NCBI GenBank assembly: GCA_030591625.1
Contig: JAUVAR010000121.1
Location: forward strand, 1-7,396
DNA: 7,396 nt
Reading direction: 5' to 3'
DNA from: Candidatus Zixiibacteriota bacterium
Lineage (GTDB): Bacteria > Zixibacteria > MSB-5A5 > GN15 > FEB-12
Below are positions 1 through 5,961 of the stretch, piece by piece. Numbering within the stretch: the first letter of the stretch is position 1; each line of letters starts with the position of its first letter. Made by a program: the position numbers and the translations under genes. The notes under the pieces are model-generated. The model was not told the origin of the DNA, ran no database searches, and saw nothing but the letters and a program-made list of their open reading frames with translations.

Positions 1-275
1 AAGAATTATGGCTGATGTGCGAAATGTCTGGCTCGGTATTCAAATCAAATTGGCCAGAGTATGATCCTGAAGCTATAATCAGCGATTTGATCACAATTGC
101 GGTCCAAATCAATGGCAAAGTACGCGATACTGTTGAAGTTGCGGTCGATGATAGCCAGGGGATAGTCGAAAAGGCTGCATTTGCATCAGAAAAGGTGCAG
201 GCACATCTGGAAGGCAAAGATATTAAGCGCAAAATCTTCGTCAAAGGCAGATTACTTAATATAGTAGCGAAATAG
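1..275 (+). CDS. leuS: Leucyl-tRNA synthetase, C-terminal end (partial)
   Basis: This is the last ~91 codons of leucyl-tRNA synthetase, the cytoplasmic class I enzyme that charges tRNA-Leu. The frame is already open at the left edge (first full codon at base 3, reading E-L-W-L), so the true start lies outside the window and the ATG at 15 is internal. The order ELW, then WPEYDPE, then VQINGKVRD, then KVQAHLEGK and a final lysine-rich KGRLLNIVAK matches the conserved C-terminal domain of bacterial LeuRS, which contacts the tRNA elbow. The NGKVRD core is especially characteristic. The protein ends normally with TAG at 273-275, with a hairpin starting right at the stop. The catalytic and editing domains cannot be judged from here. 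Family assignment is firm. Confidence 0.95.
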   Translation, partial: ELWLMCEMSGSVFKSNWPEYDPEAIISDLITIAVQINGKVRDTVEVAVDDSQGIVEKAAFASEKVQAHLEGKDIKRKIFVKGRLLNIVAK

Positions 276-300
276 GCCTCATCGAGGCCTCTTCAATAAT
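274..300 (+). terminator. Hairpin at the leuS stop, possible terminator
   Basis: A perfect 7-bp inverted repeat, AGGCCTC (274-280) and GAGGCCT (284-290), with a 3-base loop begins inside the leuS stop codon. It is followed by CTTCAATAAT, which is only weakly T-rich. Position and GC-rich stem suggest a transcription terminator for leuS, but the U-tract is poor, so it may be only an mRNA 3'-end stabiliser. Confidence 0.5.
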
Positions 301-366
301 AAATATCATAATAAAGCAGCAATCCGCAAGTTAACATAATATGTATTATGGGACGTTATGGGATGA

Positions 367-393
367 GAAGGCCTGATGGATTATCAAGCCTTC
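367..393. terminator. Inverted repeat between convergent genes, possible bidirectional terminator
   Basis: GAAGGCCTGAT (367-377) pairs with ATCAAGCCTTC (383-393) over 11 positions with a single C-A mismatch and a 5-base loop. It lies 16 bases beyond the stop of the leftward EEP gene and about 90 bases beyond leuS, between two convergent genes. That is where a shared terminator would be expected. Neither strand has a strong T-run after the stem (CCTATTATTG rightward, TCATCCC leftward), so an intrinsic terminator is plausible but not proven. Confidence 0.45.
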
Positions 394-409
394 CCTATTA
401 TTGCTTCGA

Positions 410-1237
410 TCAATCTTCCATTACTTCCATATACAATAATGAATGATCCGAATACTGACTGATCCAGGTATCCGCCTCGGCATCACTATCTTTCGTCACC
501 CATCCTCTTACACTTACAGAAGCTTCACCAAATGATTTAAAAGTGAGATTATTGCTGGCAACTACGTGATCAAGATCGGATTTGGGATATGATGACCTGG
601 TACCATTCCAGAATGTATTGTCAGCTGATTTGATAAGACGTCTCATTTTAGCATACTTAGCTCTTCCATCCAATCGATCCAATTCAATTGTCGATGCGAT
701 ATCCTTATCGAATGGATATTCGAGCCCCATAGTATTTAAGTCGCCCATAAACAGATATTTAGACGACCACTTGGGCATTTCATTTTTCTTTTCCATTTTA
801 CGTCTAAATTTGGTCGCTCTGCTGAGCATCTCATCACGTAATCCAAAACCAACCGGTGAAGTCATGCTTTTTGTGTGAAGAAATAGAATCGTATAATCAA
901 TATCATTTTTCTTGACGGTTAATAGTGCTCCCGGACGCAGGAAATTATTACCGGTTTTAAATTCAATGCGCTGAGTAAAAAAGGCTGTTAACTTATTAGA
1001 AATCCCGACCAGAATCTCCTGAGATTGAGCCCCTTCAGTAATATGAAATGTATAACCGGCCATCTTGGTTGCCAGAGCAGAGTACACATCTTTTCCTTCA
1101 ACTTCGTAAAGTGCGAATACATCGGGCTTGTTGCCCCCATCTTTGTCAATAAGGAAATCGACCACCCTATTCACACGGTTAGTCTGGCCCTTGAAATGTT
1201 CGACATTCCAGGATGCGATAGAAAATGCTTTCTTCAT
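410..1237 (-). CDS. Endonuclease/exonuclease/phosphatase (EEP) family protein
   Basis: A 275-residue protein of the metal-dependent EEP fold (DNase I, ExoIII, sphingomyelinase-like). The family cleaves phosphodiester or phosphoester bonds; the substrate here is unknown. The whole active-site series is visible: SWNVEHF with N11, LYEVEG with E45 as metal ligand, HTKS with H121, GDLNT with D166 and N168, SDLDHVV with D223, and SDHSLLY with D264 and catalytic H265. The length is typical of a single domain with nothing fused. I see no signal peptide or membrane segment, so it is probably cytoplasmic. The lysine-rich stretch around residues 144-160 could bind nucleic acid (inference). The ATG at 1235-1237 has GAGG six bases upstream (1244-1247), which fixes the start. 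It is a single gene, convergent with leuS and divergent from the repeat protein. No convincing promoter was found upstream. Family is firm; nuclease versus lipid or sugar phosphatase is open. Confidence 0.85.
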   Translation of the reverse strand: MKKAFSIASWNVEHFKGQTNRVNRVVDFLIDKDGGNKPDVFALYEVEGKDVYSALATKMAGYTFHITEGAQSQEILVGISNKLTAFFTQRIEFKTGNNFLRPGALLTVKKNDIDYTILFLHTKSMTSPVGFGLRDEMLSRATKFRRKMEKKNEMPKWSSKYLFMGDLNTMGLEYPFDKDIASTIELDRLDGRAKYAKMRRLIKSADNTFWNGTRSSYPKSDLDHVVASNNLTFKSFGEASVSVRGWVTKDSDAEADTWISQYSDHSLLYMEVMED

Positions 1238-1361
1238 TTGTTGCCTCTTCTTTTATTTAACAGGTTAAAACGATCACCGAAGTAAATCGGTTATATGTAT
1301 ATTATCTTATTAAATAGATATCCAAGATTTTAATAAAGAAAAGCGACCCCGTTGCGATAAT

Positions 1362-1384
1362 ACTCCTGAAGCTGATTCAGGAGT
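1362..1384 (+). promoter_or_regulatory. Perfect hairpin masking a Shine-Dalgarno sequence
   Basis: ACTCCTGAA (1362-1370) and TTCAGGAGT (1376-1384) form a perfect 9-bp stem with the loop GCTGA. The 3' arm contains CAGGAG, an excellent SD sitting six bases before the ATG at 1390. In RNA the 5' arm CTCCTG would act as an anti-SD and hide the ribosome site. Neither side carries a T-tract, so it does not look like a terminator. Folding-controlled translation is an inference; the inverted repeat and SD placement are seen directly. Confidence 0.45.
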
Positions 1385-1389
1385 TCCGG

Positions 1390-1506
1390 ATGAAATTATT
1401 TAAGCTATTGAGCTACAAAAGATTGATTGGTTTGTGGCTCACTCGCTTGATATATAAAGTATATGTGATAGCTATTTCAAAAGTCAAGAGTTTATTGATT
1501 CAATGA
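1390..1506 (+). CDS. Possible small basic, leucine-rich protein (38 aa)
   Basis: A short ORF with ATG at 1390 and TGA at 1504-1506, preceded by AGGAG (1379-1383) at a six-base distance. The product starts MKLFKLLSYKRLIGLW and is rich in leucine, isoleucine, lysine and arginine with no acidic residue. Basic residues are spaced so that an amphipathic or membrane-associating helix is possible. I do not recognise any family. The gene would be monocistronic, on the same strand as the repeat protein but ending about 75 bases before that gene's -35 element. Coding is supported only by the good SD, its placement in a hairpin, and the open frame in an otherwise empty gap. An ORF this short can arise by chance in AT-rich DNA, and it could equally be leader RNA. 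Confidence 0.3.
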   Translation: MKLFKLLSYKRLIGLWLTRLIYKVYVIAISKVKSLLIQ

Positions 1507-1547
1507 CGATATGTCTCCATGTTGTGTGAGCTTTCAGATCGGTATTT

Positions 1548-1608
1548 GATATAGCAAGCAATATGAAATCTATAGAAGCTTGACACCAAGCAAAATGATT
1601 GCTATATC
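1548..1608. repeat. 10-bp inverted repeat, right arm over the -10 region
   Basis: GATATAGCAA (1548-1557) is repeated exactly as its complement, TTGCTATATC (1599-1608), with 41 bases between the arms. The right arm covers the predicted -10 hexamer of the downstream promoter. It could be a pair of half-sites for a DNA-looping or dimeric regulator, but in AT-rich DNA a chance match is not excluded. Confidence 0.3.
1580..1608 (+). promoter_or_regulatory. Sigma70-type promoter for the secreted repeat protein
   Basis: A consensus -35 box TTGACA (1580-1585) is separated by exactly 17 bases from TATATC (1603-1608), which matches the -10 consensus in 4 of 6 positions. A start of transcription near 1614-1616 would leave a leader of about 40 bases before the ATG at 1656. 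The -35 box also sits in the loop side of a small GCTTG/CAAGC stem (1578-1582, 1587-1591). This is the best-looking promoter in the window, judged by sequence only. Confidence 0.6.
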
Positions 1609-1613
1609 TTAAT

Positions 1614-1631
1614 ATCGCTATCCACAGCGAT
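1614..1631 (+). promoter_or_regulatory. Leader hairpin upstream of the repeat protein
   Basis: ATCGCT (1614-1619) and AGCGAT (1626-1631) can form a 6-bp stem with loop ATCCAC, followed by TTTCTCTAAC. It would lie at the very 5' end of the mRNA from the promoter above and 10 bases ahead of the SD AGGAG (1642-1646). A 5' stability hairpin or a weak attenuator are both possible. The stem is short, so this is a suggestion. Confidence 0.3.
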
Positions 1632-1655
1632 TTTCTCTAACAGGAGTATGATAAT

Positions 1656-2654
1656 ATGTTCAGAACTATCGGAATCAGTGTATTTATAACCTTACTACTA
1701 CCCTGCTTTGTGCTTGGACAGGAAACAGTTGACAATACTGCCCCGGCCTCAATCGATGCGAAGGCAGCCGAAAAATATCGTATGGAAGATCTATTTGCAC
1801 TTGGCGACCGTATCGGCTCTCCTGTGCTCGCAATGGCTGTATTTAAAAATGAGCTTGTCACCACTCAGGCTGAGTTCACAATAGCGACCTCCGGACCTCA
1901 ACTTGTTTCTCGTTGGGATGGCGAAGGTTGGCAACAAATGGGCATTCTTGGTGACGAATCAATCTATGACATGATAGCATTCAAAGGCGAACTATATGCC
2001 GCCATGTCAATGCCCTGTGAAGCTGGTTGTTTAAGCGGTGTTTATAGTGACATTATAGCCATTTGGACCGGAACAGGTTGGGAGCCAATCAGCACTGAAG
2101 CTGATGGTGCAATAATGGCCCTTACAATCTGGGATAGCAAGCTAATTGCAGCTGGGTCATTCACCGAAATTGCAGGTTACAAAGCACGTAATATCGCAAT
2201 GTGGGATGGTCAAAATTGGAGTGCAATCGATTCAAGAAATGAAGGTTCGGTCTCTGCGTTAACGGTGTTTGAGGGTGAATTAGTCGTTGCTGAGTCATAC
2301 CGAGATAAAGATGATTTGCAAATCAATGCAGTCACAAAACGGGTTGGTGACAAATGGGTTCCAATTGACACAACTCTCTGTTGCCCAGTTTCTGAGTTAG
2401 CCGTACACGACGGAAATCTGATTGCGGGAGGATTATCTCTTCCCGGAGATATACCAGAGTCATATTTTGCGGGACGATGGACCGGTAAAGATTGGAAAAA
2501 ACTCGGCACTAAGATATCCGGAGATGTTTTTTCAATGCGAGTATATCGAGGTGAATTGATTGCCGGTGGATATTTCACTCAAGTGCAAGATGGAACAAAG
2601 AGTTTCATGGCCCGATGGGACGGTAAGAACTGGAAAATGTTAAATCGAAGATAA
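1656..2654 (+). CDS. Secreted protein of six WDG-type repeats, probable six-bladed beta-propeller
   Basis: A 332-residue exported protein of unknown function. Residues 1-21 are a signal peptide: R3, a hydrophobic stretch, then FVLG before Q22. C17 does not sit in a proper lipobox, so it is not read as a lipoprotein. From residue 55 to the end I see six tandem units of 45-50 residues: 55-99, 100-149, 150-195, 196-241, 242-287 and 288-332. Each follows the scheme V-x-A-L-x-V-x-x-G-E-L-I-A-G-G, a variable loop, then A-x-W-D-G-x-x-W-x-x-(L/I). Blade 4 is the most degenerate (VTKRVGDKWVPI replaces the ARWDG segment). Residues 46-54 resemble the end of a repeat and may help close the ring. Mature cysteines are C121 and C125 in a blade 2 insertion and the pair C242-C243 at the start of blade 5. 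There is no C-terminal sorting domain or anchor. The SD AGGAG at 1642-1646 lies nine bases before the ATG. Such propellers usually mediate binding; no catalytic motif is visible. Confidence 0.8.
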   Translation: MFRTIGISVFITLLLPCFVLGQETVDNTAPASIDAKAAEKYRMEDLFALGDRIGSPVLAMAVFKNELVTTQAEFTIATSGPQLVSRWDGEGWQQMGILGDESIYDMIAFKGELYAAMSMPCEAGCLSGVYSDIIAIWTGTGWEPISTEADGAIMALTIWDSKLIAAGSFTEIAGYKARNIAMWDGQNWSAIDSRNEGSVSALTVFEGELVVAESYRDKDDLQINAVTKRVGDKWVPIDTTLCCPVSELAVHDGNLIAGGLSLPGDIPESYFAGRWTGKDWKKLGTKISGDVFSMRVYRGELIAGGYFTQVQDGTKSFMARWDGKNWKMLNRR

Positions 2655-2703
2655 CAGTTAAATCGCTAAACAATGTTTGTAAACGTTAGTAATAATTTTC
2701 AAT

Positions 2704-2732
2704 GGAAGGCTGGTGAAATAATCCTGTCTTCC
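2704..2732. terminator. Likely bidirectional terminator between convergent genes
   Basis: GGAAGGC (2704-2710) pairs with GTCTTCC (2726-2732) over 7 bp including one G-T wobble, with a 15-base loop. Rightward it is followed by TCTAAGTTTTCTTAA and leftward by ATTGAAAATTATTAC, both T-containing. It ends one base before the stop of the leftward peptidase gene and lies about 50 bases after the repeat-protein stop. The long loop makes it a modest candidate. Confidence 0.4.
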
Positions 2733-2733
2733 T

Positions 2734-3633
2734 CTAAGTTTTCTTAAATCCCCAATCGGCAAGCTTGCGACATTCTTTGAAACGCAGACGATCTCCCGGC
2801 ACACCCAAAACAACAACAGTCAATGTTTGGCCTTTCTTGTTCTTCAACAATGTAGCGAGACAATGATCCGACGCTCGGATAAACCCGGTCTTCCCTGCCA
2901 GAACTTTATGTCGAGAATGAACCATCATATTCGTATTCGACATTCTTAGCTGCTTGTTCTTTTTGTTAACGACTGTCACCATTTTAGTTTTGCTCGATGT
3001 AATCGAGGCTATCATTTTGTAGTCATACGCATAATGCAACAAACGTGCTACTTCGTGGGCAGTCGAAACATTCTTGGAGTCAAGACCGGTAGGTTCATAA
3101 AACACTGTATTGGTTAAACCAAGCGATCTTACTTTTGCATTCATCTCAGATACAAACGCCTCAATTGACCCCGATGTTGCTCTTGCTAATGCTCGTGCCG
3201 CTCGATTATCAGAACTAAGCAGGGCGGCATGTAAAAGGTCACGTAAAGTTAATTCATAACCTCGCTTAAGACGTGACTTGGATGAATTACGTGCATCATC
3301 TCTTGATATTATTTGTCTCTTATCAAGATCAATCCCCTTGTCGAGAATGACCATCGCCGTAACCAATTTTGTAATTGATGCAATAGGTCTTTTCTTGTCG
3401 GCGTTACGTGCGTACAACACTTCCCCGTTGCTATAATCAACGACTATCGCCGATTTTAGATTTAGTCGTACTCCTATATTGGCAGCATTCTCGAAATCAA
3501 GTTGATAGTTTGGTTGTGAGGAAGCCCACAAATTACCATCGGATGTTTCAACAAAGTGAACCGTGTTAGCAGAAAGAAAGACAAATATTGCCAGTAAAAG
3601 TAAAACTCGTGGAAGTGTAGAACGCTCGAACAT
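2734..3633 (-). CDS. Serine D-Ala-D-Ala carboxypeptidase/endopeptidase (S11, PBP7/DacA-like)
   Basis: A penicillin-binding protein of peptidase family S11, which trims peptidoglycan stem peptides or cuts D-Ala-mDAP crosslinks in the periplasm. Numbering from the TTG at 3636, the three active-site motifs are complete: SITK (S87 nucleophile, K90 base) in the context RPIASITKLVTAM, SDN (142-144), and KTG (249-251) in GKTGF. RPIASITK and the ~300-residue length without the C-terminal amphipathic tail of PBP5 resemble PBP7/PbpG more than DacA. Residues 10-22 form a hydrophobic signal or signal-anchor. Two adjacent starts, TTG (3634-3636) and ATG (3631-3633), share the SD AGGA at 3643-3646, 6 and 9 bases away; I chose ATG, giving 299 residues. 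The gene follows the permease stop by 16 bases, so it is probably the third gene of that operon. The fold and motifs are firm; carboxypeptidase versus endopeptidase activity is not settled by sequence. Confidence 0.9.
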   Translation of the reverse strand: MFERSTLPRVLLLLAIFVFLSANTVHFVETSDGNLWASSQPNYQLDFENAANIGVRLNLKSAIVVDYSNGEVLYARNADKKRPIASITKLVTAMVILDKGIDLDKRQIISRDDARNSSKSRLKRGYELTLRDLLHAALLSSDNRAARALARATSGSIEAFVSEMNAKVRSLGLTNTVFYEPTGLDSKNVSTAHEVARLLHYAYDYKMIASITSSKTKMVTVVNKKNKQLRMSNTNMMVHSRHKVLAGKTGFIRASDHCLATLLKNKKGQTLTVVVLGVPGDRLRFKECRKLADWGFKKT

Positions 3634-3649
3634 CAATAGTATTCCTAAA

Positions 3650-4966
3650 TTAGTGTTTGATCCATTTAAGTATTTCAGGCAGGGTTGGACGTTTACCGTA
3701 CATCAAAATTCCAACTCTAAATATGCGTGAAGAGAACCAAACGATTGCAATAGTTGAAAGAGTCAGAGTTATAAATCCTAAAATCGCCTCTCCAAGAATT
3801 CCTGAGAAGATAGAATACTCTGTTACGGTTGGTGAGATAAATAGAATTCTCATAAGCATCATGGTAGGTGTGAACAACGGTATAAACGACATCGCTACAA
3901 CCCAGGGGGCGTATGGGTCCATAGCGATTGGTGTACTTACCATAATAGGAATTATCAGCGATATTGTTATAGGGAAAATAAAATTCTGAGCTTCTTTTTC
4001 CGAATTGACAACTGAACCAATGAGAGCAAATAGTGCCGAATAAAGAATATACCCAACGACAAAAAACAATGCGAATGAGACAACAATGAGCGGGTTGAAT
4101 ATTATTCGTGCAAGGGATGAATCAAGACTCATCGAAATAGTGCCTGCCGACAGGTACATCATAAGACCTAAAGCTATCCAGACAGAGACCTGCGTAAGTG
4201 CTGCACCACCCATCCCCAGCACTTTGCCCAGCATAAGCTGGAATGGGGATACCGATGATACTAACACTTCCATTATTCGAGAGTTTTTCTCTTCAATAAC
4301 CGAGCGCATCAATGTTGTCCCGTACATAATTATCATCATGTACATAATCATAACAAACACAAGCGCGGTGAACATCTTAACAACAAATGGAATTGCATCG
4401 CCGGTAGTGTCACGTTTTATCATCTTCACACTTGCAGTGAGCTCCAGGATTGAATCAATCGGCATATTAACTTCACTATGACGAAGTTTTTCGGTTGACA
4501 TTAATTTCCAGAACTGATGTTCGAAACGTCTTGATGTTCTAAAGTTGTCGGAGTTAGAGACCAAAATCAATCCAGAATCACCTACGTGTGGTTCCGGTTT
4601 GATCACAACCATATACTTTACAACTTTATCCGAAACTTGCATAAGTAGAGAATCATATTTTTTGTCAAACGATTCCTGGTCTGCGACATCAATTGTTTCC
4701 ACACCAACAATTTCATAAGAAGGAACATCTGTATCTTCGAGTTTATATTGGGCCAGGCTTTCGGCAAACTGTTGACCAATATGTAATCCGGATTGATCTA
4801 AGATTGCAACTGTCTCTGAATGCGAAACATCTTTGTCGGCAAGGATTGCAGGAAGAATCATAAATGCTGCCATTAGTACCGGAGTAAGAAATATTCCGAT
4901 AACAAATGATTTCTTCTTTACGATCTGAGCGTATTCCCGCTTGAGGATCGTGAAGTACTTATGCAT
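3650..4966 (-). CDS. ABC-2 type transporter permease (NatB-like)
   Basis: The membrane subunit of an ABC exporter, 438 residues, partner of the ATPase just upstream. The topology is that of NatB-like permeases: a cytoplasmic start (MHKYFTILKREY), one membrane helix at about 21-43, a large extracytoplasmic domain at about 45-190, then a membrane block with helices near 195-217, 253-275, 292-319, 329-347, 356-376 and 388-412. The conserved cytoplasmic motif after the second helix is present: IEEKNSRIMEVLVSSVSP at 224-241, followed by GKVLG. The start is the ATG at 4964-4966, not the longer open frame beginning at 5044. It has GGAG seven bases upstream, and HKYFTILKREY is the usual N-terminus of the family. 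It overlaps the end of the ATPase by 8 bases (ATGCATAA), so the two are translationally coupled. The family includes Na+ extrusion systems, but many members export other substrates, and nothing here shows which. Confidence 0.9.
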   Translation of the reverse strand: MHKYFTILKREYAQIVKKKSFVIGIFLTPVLMAAFMILPAILADKDVSHSETVAILDQSGLHIGQQFAESLAQYKLEDTDVPSYEIVGVETIDVADQESFDKKYDSLLMQVSDKVVKYMVVIKPEPHVGDSGLILVSNSDNFRTSRRFEHQFWKLMSTEKLRHSEVNMPIDSILELTASVKMIKRDTTGDAIPFVVKMFTALVFVMIMYMMIIMYGTTLMRSVIEEKNSRIMEVLVSSVSPFQLMLGKVLGMGGAALTQVSVWIALGLMMYLSAGTISMSLDSSLARIIFNPLIVVSFALFFVVGYILYSALFALIGSVVNSEKEAQNFIFPITISLIIPIMVSTPIAMDPYAPWVVAMSFIPLFTPTMMLMRILFISPTVTEYSIFSGILGEAILGFITLTLSTIAIVWFSSRIFRVGILMYGKRPTLPEILKWIKH

Positions 4967-5888
4967 TGTTTGTCTCCATCGCCTCAAGCTCTTCGTTTGA
5001 AAGTTTTGCTGTTTGAATAAATATATTGTATAACGATGGTTCAACTACTTCGAACCGTCGAATTTTGACTTTACCAACCATCCCTTGAAGGATAGCATCG
5101 GGGTCGGCTCCTTCTGACATCTGTAATTCAATATAATTATTGAACTCCGACATACGTTCAACACCCGGAAGCGAAGAGATAAAAGCTCCATCACCTTCGA
5201 TATCAATTTGGATTGAATTCGTTCCAAAGCCGGATTTTATATCAGATAACGATCCATCCAGGACTTTCTTACCCTTTGAGATCATACAAATATAGTCACA
5301 CAGTTTTTCTGCCTGCTCCATTACATGAGTCGAAAAGAGGATTGTCTTCTGGTCTCGTTTTAATTCCATTATGACAGTTTTCATAAGTTCCATATTCACA
5401 GGATCAAGCCCCGAGAATAGTTCATCGAGAATAATAATTTCAGGGTCATGGATCAAAGTTGTGATGAACTGTAATTTTTGTGACATACCCTTGGAGAGCT
5501 CTTCCACTTTCTTGTCGCGGTAATCAAGAAGCTGCATACGATCAAGCCAGGGATCAATCTTGGGCATGATATCCTTAACTTTGGCACCTTTAAGCTCAGC
5601 CATGTAGGTAATTATCTCAATGAGCGTCATCTTCTTATAAAGACCACGTTCTTCGGGTAAATATCCGACTTTATCACGAAATGTTTCATCGATCGGGCTA
5701 CCGTCGAATATAATTTCGCCTGAATCAGGTGCGATTATATTCATAATCATCCTGATCGTCGTCGTCTTCCCCGCTCCATTAGGGCCGATGATGCCATATA
5801 TAGCACCACGGGGGACATTCAGTGAGAGTTTCTCAACTGCAACTTTGTCACCAAACTGCTTTCTTATCTCTTTAATCTGTAAATACAT
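4959..5888 (-). CDS. ABC transporter ATP-binding protein (NatA-like)
   Basis: A 309-residue cytoplasmic ATPase that powers the adjacent permease. Seen in order: Walker A GPNGAGKTT (35-43), the YLPEERGLY segment (77-84) that in this subfamily holds the Q-loop region, signature LSKGMSQK (131-138), Walker B IIILDE (151-156) with catalytic E156, D-loop SGLDP, and H-loop STH (186-188). The C-terminal ~90 residues, ending in EPSLYNIFI, form the accessory domain (DUF4162 type) common in NatA-like proteins. One oddity: the residue after the Walker B glutamate is leucine (DELFSG) where nearly all ABC ATPases have proline. All catalytic residues remain, so it should be active. The ATG at 5886-5888 has GGAG four bases upstream. 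The 73-base gap before it carries a probable promoter and paired GGTTGACC sites, so it looks like the first gene of an ATPase-permease-peptidase operon. Confidence 0.93.
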   Translation of the reverse strand: MYLQIKEIRKQFGDKVAVEKLSLNVPRGAIYGIIGPNGAGKTTTIRMIMNIIAPDSGEIIFDGSPIDETFRDKVGYLPEERGLYKKMTLIEIITYMAELKGAKVKDIMPKIDPWLDRMQLLDYRDKKVEELSKGMSQKLQFITTLIHDPEIIILDELFSGLDPVNMELMKTVIMELKRDQKTILFSTHVMEQAEKLCDYICMISKGKKVLDGSLSDIKSGFGTNSIQIDIEGDGAFISSLPGVERMSEFNNYIELQMSEGADPDAILQGMVGKVKIRRFEVVEPSLYNIFIQTAKLSNEELEAMETNNA

Positions 5889-5904
5889 AATTCTCCAATT
5901 AAAC

Positions 5905-5944
5905 GGTCAACCGAGTATCGTTTCTTTTTATGCTCTGGTCAACC
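5905..5944 (-). promoter_or_regulatory. Promoter with paired GGTTGACC sites upstream of the ABC operon
   Basis: On the minus strand, TTGACC (complement of 5937-5942, 5 of 6 to the -35 consensus) is followed after exactly 17 bases by GATACT (complement of 5914-5919, 4 of 6 to the -10 consensus). GGTTGACC occurs twice in the same orientation, at 5937-5944 over the -35 box and at 5905-5912 just at or after the expected transcription start. The copies begin 32 bases apart, about three helical turns. GGT..ACC is itself palindromic in its outer bases. The arrangement resembles two repressor sites bracketing a promoter, but the regulator is not identified. Confidence 0.5.
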
Positions 5945-5961
5945 AAAATGACTTTTCATTT

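Larger units (their letters stand above)
1238..1655. other. 418-base divergent intergenic region
   Basis: This gap separates the leftward EEP gene from the rightward secreted repeat protein and must hold promoters for both. The half nearest the EEP gene (about 1250-1340) is very AT-rich and contains ACCGA/TCGGT (1276-1280, 1287-1291), a 5-bp stem that would lie in the EEP leader. I could not place a confident -35/-10 pair for that gene. The middle holds a possible 38-codon ORF preceded by a hairpin. The right end holds a good promoter and a leader hairpin for the repeat protein. No RNA gene or mobile-element remnant was recognised. Confidence 0.6.

Noticed and set aside
341..366. Short direct repeat TTATGGGA twice in the leuS-EEP gap
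   Set aside because: Two 8-base copies 10 bases apart with no further copies; too short to separate from chance and without a functional context.
582..878. Plus-strand ORF of 98 codons inside the EEP gene
   Set aside because: It is antisense to a gene with a complete set of EEP catalytic motifs, has no SD or family signature, and looks like a reading-frame shadow.
1238..1340. Promoter for the EEP gene on the minus strand
   Set aside because: Several TATA-like hexamers occur, but none pairs with a convincing -35 box at 16-18 bases, so no specific site can be supported.
1656..1730. Lipoprotein signal with C17 as the lipidated cysteine
   Set aside because: The residues before C17 are LLP; proline at -1 does not fit a lipobox, and the hydrophobic stretch continues past it to a better signal peptidase I site near G21.
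4967..5044. Extra N-terminal 26 residues for the permease (start at 5044)
   Set aside because: They overlap the C-terminal coding region of the ATPase and lack a good SD. The ATG at 4966 has GGAG at the right distance and gives the usual family N-terminus.
5045..5227. Minus-strand 60-codon ORF within the ATPase gene
   Set aside because: It is an out-of-frame reading of the ATPase accessory domain, with no independent signal.
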